Assembly (NCBI GenBank): GCA_018400515.1
Contig: JAGYMR010000030.1
Location: 1 to 19,350 of the forward strand
Reading direction: 5' to 3'
Length of the DNA stretch: 19,350 nt
DNA from: Tangfeifania sp.
Lineage (GTDB): Bacteria; Bacteroidota; Bacteroidia; Bacteroidales; Prolixibacteraceae
Position numbers and translations under genes: made by a program. Shown here one piece after another: positions 7,468 to 16,677 of this stretch (its first letter is position 1; every line of letters begins with the position of its first letter). The notes below the pieces were generated by a model. That model was not told the origin of the DNA. It saw only the letters and a list, made by a program, of their open reading frames with translations, and ran no database searches.

Positions 7468-7491
7468 CGGCCTCCGGGTAGCTGCCGTGCA

Positions 7492-8331
7492 CTAAGCGGT
7501 CATCTCAAAAAAACTTTGCTGAAGGAGCCTCGTAACAGGTCCCGGTGTTTGATCGCCGATGGAAGTGTCATCCACACGGATGACGGGAGTCACCTCCGTA
7601 CCGGTGCCGGTAATAAACAACTCATCGAGTTCAAACAACTCCGTTGCCGTAATCGCTCTTTCTTCCATAGGAATGGCCTCCCGGCGGCAGATGTCAAGCA
7701 CCACTTGCCGGGTAATTCCGGGCAGAATGAATGGGGATAACGGGTGGGTCAGGAGCGTTCCGTTTTTCACCCCGAAAACACTCGAATGGGTAGCTTCGGT
7801 GACCACGCCATTGCGGATCAGGATGCACTCCCCTGCCCCCTGCCGGTGAGCCTGGTTGAAAAGCATGGTGTTGGGCAGAAGGGCTACCGATTTGATGTCG
7901 CACCGCAACCAGCGGATGTCCTCCCCGGTGATCACCCGGATCCCTTTTCCCAGATCTTTCCGGAAAGAGGGCAGGTCAAAGGCAAACGCATATACCGTAG
8001 GATGCAATCCTCCCGGGAAATGGTGGACTCGCGGAGCTGCACCGCGGGTTATCTGAAGGTAAACCCCGGCATGCGTATTCCCAAGTTGATTTTTGTTGAT
8101 CAGCTGTTCAAAAACATCCTTCAGGCGATCCGGTTCCGGAAAATTAATTTCGATCTCCGCCAGGCTTCTTTTCAGCCGGTTCATATGCTCCTCCAGGCAA
8201 AAAGGCTTTCCGTGATAATATTTCAGCACTTCATAAACGCCGTCGGCAAACAGGAAGCCACGGTCGTTGGGGGAAACCGCGGCCTTCTCTTCCGGCATAA
8301 AGTCCCCGTTCAGGTAAACTGTTTTTTGCAT
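7492..8331 (-). CDS. dat: Class IV aminotransferase, D-amino-acid aminotransferase type
   Basis: A PLP enzyme of 279 residues expected to interconvert D-alanine, D-glutamate and their keto acids, supplying D-amino acids for peptidoglycan. The PLP lysine is Lys147 in IRWLRCDIKSVALL, the spacing seen in Bacillus D-amino-acid aminotransferase. The carboxylate-binding ITRGAAPRVHHFP (Arg101, His103) and VTEATHSSVFGV (Glu179) are also those of the D-specific group rather than branched-chain IlvE. The start at 8331 (MQKTVYLNGDF) is preferred; an upstream in-frame start adds eight residues the family lacks. It follows endonuclease IV on the same strand after 91 bases, so it may be partly co-transcribed. 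I cannot exclude an aminodeoxychorismate lyase or broader specificity, but the motifs favour Dat. Confidence 0.8.
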   Translation of the reverse strand: MQKTVYLNGDFMPEEKAAVSPNDRGFLFADGVYEVLKYYHGKPFCLEEHMNRLKRSLAEIEINFPEPDRLKDVFEQLINKNQLGNTHAGVYLQITRGAAPRVHHFPGGLHPTVYAFAFDLPSFRKDLGKGIRVITGEDIRWLRCDIKSVALLPNTMLFNQAHRQGAGECILIRNGVVTEATHSSVFGVKNGTLLTHPLSPFILPGITRQVVLDICRREAIPMEERAITATELFELDELFITGTGTEVTPVIRVDDTSIGDQTPGPVTRLLQQSFFEMTA

Positions 8332-8422
8332 ACGATAAAAATTGTTTATTACCAAAGGGATGGTATGGAACGGGCATGTATTTTAATCATTCTCCCGGGT
8401 GCAGATGTTTTACATGCTCGTT

Positions 8423-9274
8423 TCATTGGTCCATAAAATTTTTCAACATCCGGATCTCCTCCGGCCACCGGGAATCATCGGGCGTCTCCAAAATAAGGGG
8501 AATGCCGTCAAACCGCGGGTCTTTCATGATATTTTCAAACACCTCCAGTCCGAGTGTTCCCTCTCCCAGGCTGCTGTGCCGGTCCACTTTAGAACCGACC
8601 GCTTTTTTCGAATCATTCAGGTGCATTCCTTTCAAATAGGGAAAACCGATCACGCGGTCAAACTCCTCAAAAACCTTTTCGAATCCCGCTTTTGTTTTAA
8701 TGTCGTATCCGGCCGAATAAGCATGGCAGGTATCGATGCACACCCCTACCCGCTCCTGGTCTTCCACCTGATCAATGATCTGTTTGATCTGGTGAAACGA
8801 AAAACCCAGGTTGGTGCCCTGCCCGGCCGTATTTTCAATGACGGCCGTAACTCCTTTTGTCTGGCGCAGTGCCCCATTAACGGAGGCCGCAATAAGCTCC
8901 AGACACTGGTCCGGCGGGATCTTTTTCAGGTGGCTCCCCGGGTGAAAATTGAGGCGGGAGAGCCCGAGCTGTTCACACCGCTGCATCTCATCCAGAAAAG
9001 CTGCCCGTGATTTTTCCAGGGCCTCTTTTTTGGGATTTCCCAGATTGATCAGGTAGCTGTCGTGAGGCAGGATCTGGTGAGGTTCGTACCCGTACTCCCG
9101 GCAATTCTTCTTAAATGAATCGATGTTCTCCTGTGTGTAAGGTTTGGCTTTCCACTGCCGCTGGTTTTTGGTGAACATGGCAAAAGCAGTGGCCCCGATT
9201 TTGTGGGCATTCAGCGGTGCATTTTCGACACCTCCCGCCGCACTTACATGTGCCCCAATGTATTTTTCTCCCAT
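8423..9274 (-). CDS. nfo: Deoxyribonuclease IV / endonuclease IV (AP endonuclease)
   Basis: A cytoplasmic zinc enzyme of 283 residues that nicks DNA 5' of abasic sites in base-excision repair. The TIM-barrel metal ligands are seen in order: GAHVSAAGG near residue 8, [54 protein letters not shown] (the three-His cluster region), SLGEGTLG, and ILETPDD near the end. Length and order are standard. The start at 9274 ([11 protein letters not shown]) places the first ligand correctly. It is divergent from the DUF4251 gene and upstream of the aminotransferase on the same strand. No good promoter box was found for it in the short divergent gap. Confidence 0.95.
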   Translation of the reverse strand: MGEKYIGAHVSAAGGVENAPLNAHKIGATAFAMFTKNQRQWKAKPYTQENIDSFKKNCREYGYEPHQILPHDSYLINLGNPKKEALEKSRAAFLDEMQRCEQLGLSRLNFHPGSHLKKIPPDQCLELIAASVNGALRQTKGVTAVIENTAGQGTNLGFSFHQIKQIIDQVEDQERVGVCIDTCHAYSAGYDIKTKAGFEKVFEEFDRVIGFPYLKGMHLNDSKKAVGSKVDRHSSLGEGTLGLEVFENIMKDPRFDGIPLILETPDDSRWPEEIRMLKNFMDQ

Positions 9275-9315
9275 AACATGTTTTTCTTTTTAACGTAAAA
9301 ATGCTTTACCGGAAT

Positions 9316-9323
9316 AATTTTTG
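9316..9323 (+). promoter_or_regulatory. Probable -7 box for the DUF4251 gene
   Basis: AATTTTTG differs from TAnnTTTG only at the first base and is followed by C. It predicts transcription from about 9330 and an A-rich leader of about 87 nt before ATG 9417. It also makes the in-frame TTG at 9321 an impossible translation start. Confidence 0.4.
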
Positions 9324-9416
9324 CAATCAATAATTATGAACGTGAATATGAGCGAAGTTAATTTTATTGAAACAATAAAAAAAAGAAAAGTTATAAAAGG
9401 AGCAAAATCAAAAAAG

Positions 9417-9935
9417 ATGAAACGAATCGTTTTATTACTAACAGTTTTCCTCGTGGGTTTTAACGGGCTGAAGGCCCAGGAACCGGAGAAGAAAAGCCGG
9501 AAGGAGATCCGCGCGGAGCGGCAGGCTCAAAAAAAGGAAGCGATCAGGAAAATGCTAAAGGATACCGCCTTTGTTTTTAAACCGACCCATGTCATGCCCA
9601 TGTCGGGCGGAAGCAAACACCTCAATTACGTGTATGAGGCGGAAGTCAGAAACGACACCCTCACTTCCTACCTGCCGTTTTACGGGGTGGCTTACCGGGT
9701 CGACTACATGGCAATGAATTCAGGCCTTGATTTTGTCCAACCCATAGAAGAATACAAAATGGAGAAGGACAAAGACGGCTATATCGTCCTGCTGGACGTC
9801 AAGAACAAAATGGATTTTCTGACCTATACCTTTCACATTTCGGACCTCGGGTACTGTACCCTGAGTGTGGTCAGTACCAACCGGCAGGCCATCTCCTTTT
9901 ACGGCCGGATAGAGGCCCCGGAGGAAGAAGAGTGA
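9417..9935 (+). CDS. Exported DUF4251-family protein
   Basis: A 172-residue protein with a signal peptide (MKRIVLLLTVFLVGFNGLKA, likely cut before QEPEKK), so periplasmic or surface-exposed. A strongly charged Lys/Arg/Glu helix follows (KKSRKEIRAERQAQKKEAIR, residues about 25-45). Then comes a beta-rich DUF4251-like domain with FVFKPTHVMPMSGGSKHLNY, LPFYGVAYRVDY, GLDFVQPIEEYKM and FLTYTFHISDLGYCTLSV. The family is common in Bacteroidetes and has no established function. An in-frame ATG at 9336 lies downstream of the promoter and would add 27 residues (MNVNMSEVNF...), but this would bury the signal peptide, so 9417 is preferred. It converges with tsaD, 73 bases away. Confidence 0.75.
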   Translation: MKRIVLLLTVFLVGFNGLKAQEPEKKSRKEIRAERQAQKKEAIRKMLKDTAFVFKPTHVMPMSGGSKHLNYVYEAEVRNDTLTSYLPFYGVAYRVDYMAMNSGLDFVQPIEEYKMEKDKDGYIVLLDVKNKMDFLTYTFHISDLGYCTLSVVSTNRQAISFYGRIEAPEEEE

Positions 9936-10008
9936 AACGGACATGGTGGAAAATTTTGGTGCGGCCGGCCTTTTCTTACGCCGGTCAGTTTGCCGGGAAA
10001 AATCATGA

Positions 10009-11046
10009 TCAGAGTTGGGTGCGGGCAAAAGGCACCACATCCTGTCCGGTAAACTGGTTGTTTAAAAATTTATAATAGCCGGTGATGGCGATCATGGCCG
10101 CATTGTCCATGGTGTATTCAAACCTGGGGATCACCAGATGCCACCCCCGCTCCCCGGCCGTTTTTTGCAAGGCACTGCGCAACCCGGAGTTGGCCGAAAC
10201 CCCGCCGGCGAGGGCGATCTCTTTAATGCCGGTCTGTTTGGCTGCCTTTTTGAGTTTGTTCAGCAGAATATCGATGATGGTATGCTGGAGGGAGGCGCAA
10301 AGATCGGATTTATTCTCCTCAATGAAATGGTCGTTTTCTTTGAGCCGGTCCCTTAAAAAATAGAGAAAATTGGTCTTCAGTCCGCTGAAACTGTAATCGA
10401 GCCCGGGTACCGAGGGGCGGGAGAAACGGAACCGCCGGGAATCCCCCTCCTTTGCCAGCCGGTCGACATGCGGTCCCCCGGGATAGGGCAATCCCATTAC
10501 TTTGGCACATTTATCGAACGCCTCCCCTGCCGCATCATCAATGGTCTGACCGATCACCTCCATGTGGAGGTAATCATGTACCCGGATGATCTGGGAATTT
10601 CCGCCCGACACCAGCAAACAAAGAAAAGGGAAGCGGGGGGGATGGAATTCCCCATCCTGCTCTTTGATAAAAAGCGCCAGCACATGGCCCTGCAGGTGGT
10701 TGACATCAATGAGGGGTATTCCGGCCGCCAGGGAAAAACCTTTCGCGAAGGAGGTGCCCACCAGTAAGGATCCAAGCAGCCCTGGTCCACGGGTGAACGC
10801 AACAGCTGACACCGCTTCTTTTGAGATCCCGGCCTGTTTGAAGGCCAGATCAACCACCGGGATGATATTCTGCTGGTGAGCCCGCGAGGCCAGTTCGGGA
10901 ACCACCCCGCCGTATGCTTCATGAACTTTCTGTCCAGCCACCACATTGGAAAGAATGACCCCGTCACGGATGACAGCAGCGGAGGTGTCATCGCAGGAAG
11001 ATTCAATGCCTAAAATAATTACCGGTCGTTTTTCCTTCATCTTCAT
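10009..11046 (-). CDS. tsaD: tRNA threonylcarbamoyladenosine biosynthesis protein TsaD
   Basis: The catalytic subunit of the t6A complex, transferring the threonylcarbamoyl group from threonylcarbamoyl-AMP to A37 of ANN-decoding tRNAs, with TsaB, TsaE and TsaC elsewhere. At 345 residues it has standard length. Visible motifs are ILGIESSCDDTSAAV (ATPase/ASKHA start), GGVVPELASRAH, the metal-binding DVNHLQGHVLAL (HxxxH), LVSGGNSQI, VPGLDYSFSGLKTN, ALAGGVSANSGLR and DNAAMIA. The start is ATG 11046 or the ATG two codons later at 11040. A TTG further upstream is unlikely. It is divergent from the tamB-like gene, a neighbourhood I recall as frequent in Bacteroidetes. Confidence 0.96.
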   Translation of the reverse strand: MKMKEKRPVIILGIESSCDDTSAAVIRDGVILSNVVAGQKVHEAYGGVVPELASRAHQQNIIPVVDLAFKQAGISKEAVSAVAFTRGPGLLGSLLVGTSFAKGFSLAAGIPLIDVNHLQGHVLALFIKEQDGEFHPPRFPFLCLLVSGGNSQIIRVHDYLHMEVIGQTIDDAAGEAFDKCAKVMGLPYPGGPHVDRLAKEGDSRRFRFSRPSVPGLDYSFSGLKTNFLYFLRDRLKENDHFIEENKSDLCASLQHTIIDILLNKLKKAAKQTGIKEIALAGGVSANSGLRSALQKTAGERGWHLVIPRFEYTMDNAAMIAITGYYKFLNNQFTGQDVVPFARTQL

Positions 11047-11087
11047 CTGATTCAAATTATTTGCCTGCAGCGCCGGGCCGGATTTTC

Positions 11088-11121
11088 AAACCGTCAACCC
11101 TTCGGGCTGACCGGTCGGTTT
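11088..11121. repeat. Inverted repeat in the tsaD/tamB divergent gap
   Basis: GTCAaCCC (11093-11100) can pair with GGGcTGAC (11104-11111) around a TTC loop, with one A-C mismatch. AAACC (11088-11092) can extend the stem with GGTTT (11117-11121), leaving a 5-base bulge. It lies about 40 bases upstream of tsaD and could form in its leader RNA. Function unknown. Confidence 0.35.
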
Positions 11122-11220
11122 ATACATCATTCGGAAACTTCCCGGTGGAACGGGAAACGCTCCCCCATCTGCCGGCCTCTGTTTATACGAATCTCAACAA
11201 TTTATTCGTTATCTTTAAAA

Positions 11221-11240
11221 GGGCTTGCACTAAAAAGCCC
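11221..11240 (-). terminator. Hairpin with T-run on the minus strand
   Basis: GGGCTT (11221-11226) pairs with AAGCCC (11235-11240) around an 8-base loop. Read on the minus strand it is followed by TTTT, so it looks like a weak terminator. No minus-strand gene ends here, since tamB starts rightward at 11317. It might instead limit antisense transcription or sit in a tsaD leader. Confidence 0.3.
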
Positions 11241-11290
11241 GCCTGGAGAATTATTCCACCCACGCAGTTTAAAAATTGAGGAACTATTCC

Positions 11291-11298
11291 TAATTTTG
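11291..11298 (+). promoter_or_regulatory. -7 box of the tamB-like gene
   Basis: TAATTTTG fits TAnnTTTG exactly and is followed by C, the same octamer as the pnt promoter. The predicted transcript starts near 11305, about 12 bases before ATG 11317. This supports 11317, not the later in-frame TTG at 11382 or ATG at 11400, as the intended start. Confidence 0.6.
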
Positions 11299-11316
11299 CT
11301 GGATAGAAAATAATAC

Positions 11317-14300
11317 ATGTTTCATTCACTGATTAAAACGACAAAAATATTAAAAAAGGCTGGAAAATAGTACTCATTGTTTTGGCATTCCTGACAGGCA
11401 TGGCTGCAGGAGGATACTGGGCCCTGCAAAGCTCCCGGGTCCAGACCTATTTAACGCGCATGATCACCCGTCAGATCGCCGAAAAAACCAACGCCGAAAT
11501 CCGGATCGGGCGGGTGGATATTGCGCTGTTCCGGGAGATCCTGCTGGAAGATGTTTTGCTGGAGGATCAGCAGGCCGATACCCTTTTTTTCTCAAAAAGC
11601 ATTGCACTGCAACTCGACAGCATTCAATTCAAAAAGAGAAGACTGGTCGCCGGAGCGCTCCGTTTTCATCAGAACCGACTGAAGATTAAAAAAGATACCG
11701 CCAACCATTTCAATTTCAGTTTTCTTATTGATTCACTGGCAACACCACGGGAGAAACCGGGCGAATGGCAGTTTTTGTGCCACCGGTTCGACTTTTCGGG
11801 CTCCACCCTCCTTTTCGAAGACGCTTCTTCCGGTAAACCAAAAAATTATACGGTTCACGACCTCGCATTTAATGTCGCGGACCTTTCCTACATTCAGGAT
11901 ACCCTCACGTTTGAGATTAACCAGCTCACCCTGAACGACGGAAAAAATTTTGAGGTCAAAAATTTTCATTCAGTTGTTCGCTCGGATGCCGGAAAACTGG
12001 AATTTACCCAAATGGATCTGGAGACCAACCGGTCCCGCATCAGTGACAGTGAATTCCGGATGGAATTTCCGGAAAAAGAGGCGGAATTCCCCGGGAAAAC
12101 TCAACTGGATTTCCGGCTTTCCAACGCCAGCATCAGCCTTATCGATCTGGCCGGTTTTATCCCCGCTATCCGGGGCATGAACCAGGTTTTTTACTGTTCA
12201 GGACGCATTTACGGAACAGTTAACGATCTGAAGGGAAGGGATTTGCATTTCAGTACAGGAAAAAATACTTCAGGAGTACTGGATTTCTATGCCAACGATA
12301 TTTCATCGCCCGAAAATATGTACCTTTTTCTGGATTTGAAACGGTCACAAACCACCTTTTCTGATTTAAGCAGCATTCGGCTTCCCTCCCGGCAGGGAGG
12401 CAGTTACCTCCGTTTCCCGGAAGCTTTTTACGATTCAGGCGTTTTGACTTATGAAGGGAATTTTACCGGTTTCCTGAACGATTTTGTGGCCTTCGGAACA
12501 CTCACCAGTGAAATGGGCAACATCACCACCGACCTTTCGGTGGTGCCTGAAAAAAAGGGACGCATTGCCTACCGCGGAGAGGTGGATACCGAAGATTTCA
12601 GGCTGGGGGAATTACTCCAGCTGACCTCGGTCGGGGAGATCACCTTCGACGGAAGTGTCGATGGCTATCTTGATTCACAAAACCAGGCCATAGCCGGTGC
12701 TTTCGATGGGGAAATCGTTCAGATTTCCATCAATAATTACCAATACGAAAACATTCAACTCGACGGCTTCCTGCATAACAAAATGTTTGACGGATTGATC
12801 AATATGGATGATCCCAACCTTCAGTTCGATTTTCTGGGAAAAGTGAACCTGAACCCGGAAGTCCCCGATTTTGACTTTAAGCTGGACCTAAAAAAAGCAT
12901 TGCCCGGAAAGTTGAACCTTAGTAAGCGGTTCTCTTCTTCCGAATTATCATTTTCCATGACCGCAGATTTTTCCGGGGATAAAATTGATAACCTGGCCGG
13001 TTCCATCGCCATTGATGATGGTCTGTACAAAAACAGGAACGGAGCTATCAACCTGGAAGGGATGGAACTAAAATCCATCACCACCGGCGATGCCAACTAC
13101 CTCTCTTTTACTTCCGATTTTTTTGATGTGAGGATCAACGGGGAATACCAGTTTCAAAATATTTTCAATGCCTTTGAGATGAGCATTGACCGGTATATAC
13201 CGGCACTGCGGGAGGATAAAATGGCGGGTGTTCTGGAAAATAAATTCGGCTATCAGATCGATGCCAAAAACCTGGATAGTCTGATGGCTGTATTTACCCC
13301 GGGGTACCGCCTGGAGACCCCCTTTCTGCTTTACGGGCGGCTCGACTCGGAACAGTCGGTTTTTGAAATGAAGGGAAACATTCCCGGATTCAGCACCAAA
13401 AACCTGATCATCAAAAACATTTCCATTGCCAACACCCCCGGGGAAAGGACTTACGACTCGAAAATCCGGCTGGGGGAAGTCCGTATGAAAAACGGGATGA
13501 AGCTTCAGAACCTCACGGTGAATTCAGTGATCTCCGAAAACGTCATCAACAACCAAATCGCCTGGGGAGAAACCGGAGATTCAGCATACAGGGGACAAGT
13601 CCAAACCCGCGCCTCTTTCAGTAAAGTTGAAAATCAAACTGCTCCGCATATTACCGTTGAGGGAATTCCCTCCACGGTCTACATAGCTGATTCGCTCTGG
13701 CAGATCAGCTCCTTTGGAGCTTCCATCGACAGTACCGCCATCGAGATCCATAACTTCGCCTTTTCCAGCGGTCGCCAGGAAATTTCACTGGAAGGGAAGA
13801 TTGCTGAAAATAAATCAGATAGTCTGACCCTTGATTTCCGGGACATCCGCCTCGGGAACTGGCAAACCTATCTGAACAAAAACCTTCCCCTTGGGGGATT
13901 GCTCAACGGTTCGGTGAAGATGCAGGATTTTTACGGGGAAAGGCGGCTTTTTTCCAACCTGACCATGGATGATTTCCGCTTTAAACAGCAGGATATCGGC
14001 CATGTGGCTTTCCGGAATCAGTGGGACAACACCGCATCTGTTTTGAATTCAGAGCTTACCGTTACCCGGAATGGCCGCCAAAGCCTTTATGCCAGTGGTT
14101 TTTATGAACCAGGAGAAAACCGGATGCTGTATACTGCCCGCCTGGACAACTTTTCGCTGGTGGTGCTGGAGACCGTGATCCGGAAAACCTTCTCCAATTT
14201 CCACGGCGATGCCTCCGGAGAAGTAAAAATCCATGGGAATCCGGATAAGATCCTGATCGACGGAACCCTCCGGGGGGTCAATGCGGGCATGACCATTGAC

Positions 14301-15740
14301 TATACCCAGGTAAGCTACTATTTTACCGATCGGGTAATTTTCAGGGGAGACACGATCCTGTTTGACCAGATTACTTTTCAGGACGTTACAGGAAATAAAG
14401 GAACCTTTAATGGAACCATCGTGCATACTAATTTCCAGGATATGATCTATGATCTTTCGGCCAGTTCCTCTCAAATAGTGGCGATCAATACCACGCTGCG
14501 CGATAACCAGCAGTTTTTCGGCCGGGTGGTGGCCGGCGGCCGGGTAAATATCACGGGAAGAGGACAACAGGTGAATCTTACCGGGTCGGGCACTACCCTC
14601 TCAGGTACCAGTGTAAATATTTCGCTCGAAGATGAAAGCGAAATTGAGCGGTATGATTTTATCCGCTTTGCCTCTGCCGGCGATGATCAAAAAGAAGCGA
14701 TCACTTTTGCAGAAAATGAGGAGAACAGTGATTTTAGTCTGAACCTTACCATCCGGGCCACTCCTGAAGCAAGAGCACAACTCATCTACAATGCCCAGAT
14801 CGGCGACGTCATAAAAGCACGGGGCGAAGGGATCCTGAACTTTGGAATGGACAAGGAAGGGAATATTACCCTTTCGGGGAACTATACCGTGGATCAGGGG
14901 GAATACCTGTTTACCCTTCAAAATGTGATCAATAAACGGTTTACCATTGAAGAAGGCGGAACCCTCGACTGGTCGGGGGATCCCTACAACGCCATCATCG
15001 ACCTGAACGCCGTCTATAAACTGAAGGCTTCGCTCTACGACCTGCTGGTGAACAGCTATGAGAATATCTATCAGAACCAGCGCATCCCGGTGGAATGTAA
15101 AATCCTGCTCACGGAGAACCTTTCCAATCCCGAGATCGATTTTAAAATAGATTTCCCCACGGTGGAAGACCGGTTAATCGATGAGTTGCAGCAATTCTTC
15201 AGCACCCCGGAGGACATGAACAAACAGATCCTTTCACTGATCGTGCTGGGAAAATTCTATACACCTGAATATCTGCGGGGAACTTATGAAGCGCAAAATC
15301 CCAACCTGATCGGGACCACCGCCAGTGAACTCTTTTCCAACCAGTTGAGCAACTGGCTTTCCCAGATTAGTAACAACGTGGATATCGGCTTGAATTACCG
15401 GCCGGGGAACCAAATCACTGATGATGAGATCGAACTGGCACTGAGTACCCAGATGTTCAACGACCGCGTGATCATTAACGGGAATATCGGAAATAACAAC
15501 AATCCCAACTCTGCCAATAACAGCCAGTTGGTGGGCGATTTCGAGGTTAACGTTAAGCTCATCCAAAGTGGAAAAATTCAGCTGAAAGCCTACAACCGGT
15601 CGAACAATAACCTGATTTACGAGACGGCTCCCTACACCCAGGGGGTGGGACTGTCCATCCAGGAGGATTATAACAATTTTAACGATTTGCTGCGCAAAAT
15701 GAAGGCCTTTTTTTCCGGAAAAAAAACGCCCGCATATTAA
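11317..15740 (+). CDS. tamB: TamB-like (DUF490) translocation and assembly protein, with a -1 frameshift near the start
   Basis: A giant envelope protein, about 1474 residues if the shift at 11352-11358 is made. TamB proteins are anchored in the inner membrane and span the periplasm as a beta-groove, serving outer-membrane protein insertion or phospholipid transport. The joined N-terminus MFHSLIKTTKILKK + GWKIVLIVLAFLTGMAAGGY is a normal anchor helix, followed by SSRVQTYLTRMI. The middle is long beta-strand repeats. The C-terminal DUF490 domain is clear: NFGMDKEGNITLSGNYTVDQ, GEYLFTLQNVINKRFTIEEG, GTLDWSGDPYNAIIDLNAVY, IDFPTVEDRLIDELQQFFS. Read straight, ATG 11317 stops at TAG 11368 after 17 codons. 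The long frame is open only from 11337 and has no ATG before 11400, which would cut away most of the anchor. The call is firm for the body; the start depends on how the shift is explained. Confidence 0.88.
11352..11358 (+). promoter_or_regulatory. A AAA AAG slippery heptamer at the tamB frame change
   Basis: In the frame of ATG 11317 the codons are TTA AAA AAG GCT GGA AAA TAG. The heptamer A AAA AAG is in the X XXY YYZ register, identical to the dnaX frameshift site of E. coli. A -1 slip yields GGC TGG AAA ATA..., the frame of the long gene. No Shine-Dalgarno stimulator is seen upstream. The only downstream stem noticed (TGCAGG/CCTGCA, near 11405-11430) is some 45 bases away, farther than usual. 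A single missing A in the run would give the same picture. Confidence 0.45.
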
Positions 15741-15868
15741 ATGAATATTTTTTGATTCTAAAATTGAAAAAAAATCCTTCCCGGGGGAATATTTACGTCA
15801 ATTGAATCGTATCTTCAGGGATTTTTCCGGGAAATTGAAGATAGTAAAATAAAAAATAAACCCTTATA

Positions 15869-16663
15869 ATGGAGTATGCCGGAAAAACCATTTGGATCAC
15901 CGGTGCTTCTTCAGGCATTGGAAAGGCGGTGGCGATCGAAATTTCAAAAGAAAAAGCCGGTCTGATCCTTTCGGGAAGAAATAAAAAAGCCCTTGTTGAG
16001 GTGGCGGATCAGTGTAAAAGGCACGGCAGTAGTGTGCAGATTATTCCTTTTGACCTGGGCCGTCCGGAATCGGTGAAAAAAGCTGCCCGAAAGGTTTTAA
16101 GCCAGGGAGGGAGCATTGACTGCCTTTTCCACTTCGGGGGGATCAGCCAGCGCTCACTGGTCGCTGAGACACCCCTGGAGCTGGACCGCCAGATCTTTGA
16201 GACCAATTTTTTCGGGACGGTGGAACTCACGAAAGAAGTTCTTCCGCGTATGATTGAAAACGGGGGGGGACAAATTGCTGTCACCTCCAGCATCGTGGGA
16301 AAATTCGGGTTTCCCTACCGCTCTGCCTATGCGGCCTCGAAACATGCCCTGCAGGGTTTTTTTGAAAGCCTGCGGGCAGAGAATAAACAAAATAACATTC
16401 GTGTTTCCGTCATTATCCCCGGACGGGTCAGGACCAGTATTTCACAGCATGCGCTTGACCGTTCCGGGAAAGCCCACGGGAAAATGGATCCGGGCCTGGA
16501 TAAGGGAATAACGCCCGGACGAAGTGCCAGAATTATTTGCAGAAGACTGAAAAAAGAGCGAAAAGAGATCCCCGTTGGGGGAAATGAATTGCTCATGATG
16601 TATATCCGCCGCTTTTTGCCGGCACTTTTTTATTACATGTCATCCAAGGTAAAACCACTCTAG
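15869..16663 (+). CDS. Short-chain dehydrogenase/reductase (classical SDR, DHRS7-like)
   Basis: A 264-residue NAD(P)-dependent oxidoreductase. The Rossmann motif is TGASSGIG at residues 11-18, followed by LSGRNKK (Arg37, suggesting NADP). The catalytic tetrad is Asn113 (ETNFFGT), Ser140/141 (AVTSSIVGKFG), Tyr154 and Lys158 (YAASKHAL), then IPGRVRTS. The normally invariant NNAG after beta-4 is replaced by HFGG in LFHFGGISQRS, so the adenine-side contact of that Asn is missing. The C-terminus has a basic, hydrophobic stretch (MMYIRRFLPALFYYMSSKVK) that could touch the membrane, as in DHRS7-type enzymes acting on lipids or retinoids. The substrate is unknown. Fourteen bases separate it from the VOC gene, so they form an operon. 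No strong promoter box was found in the 128-base gap before it. Confidence 0.88.
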   Translation: MEYAGKTIWITGASSGIGKAVAIEISKEKAGLILSGRNKKALVEVADQCKRHGSSVQIIPFDLGRPESVKKAARKVLSQGGSIDCLFHFGGISQRSLVAETPLELDRQIFETNFFGTVELTKEVLPRMIENGGGQIAVTSSIVGKFGFPYRSAYAASKHALQGFFESLRAENKQNNIRVSVIIPGRVRTSISQHALDRSGKAHGKMDPGLDKGITPGRSARIICRRLKKERKEIPVGGNELLMMYIRRFLPALFYYMSSKVKPL

Positions 16664-16677
16664 AAAAAAAGTAGAAA

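Noticed and set aside
9936..10008. GGCCGGCC palindrome and CCGGC/GCCGG stem between the DUF4251 gene and tsaD as a bidirectional terminator
   Set aside because: No T-run follows on either strand and the stem is only five pairs.
11061..11279. 72-codon open frame in the tsaD/tamB gap
   Set aside because: It starts at TTG inside the tsaD upstream region, has no promoter, and shows no recognisable sequence character.
15741..15868. Promoter for the SDR-VOC pair (TATTTTTTG near 15748 or TAAAATTG near 15760)
   Set aside because: Neither fits TAnnTTTG exactly and both lack a -33 element; too weak to list as a feature.
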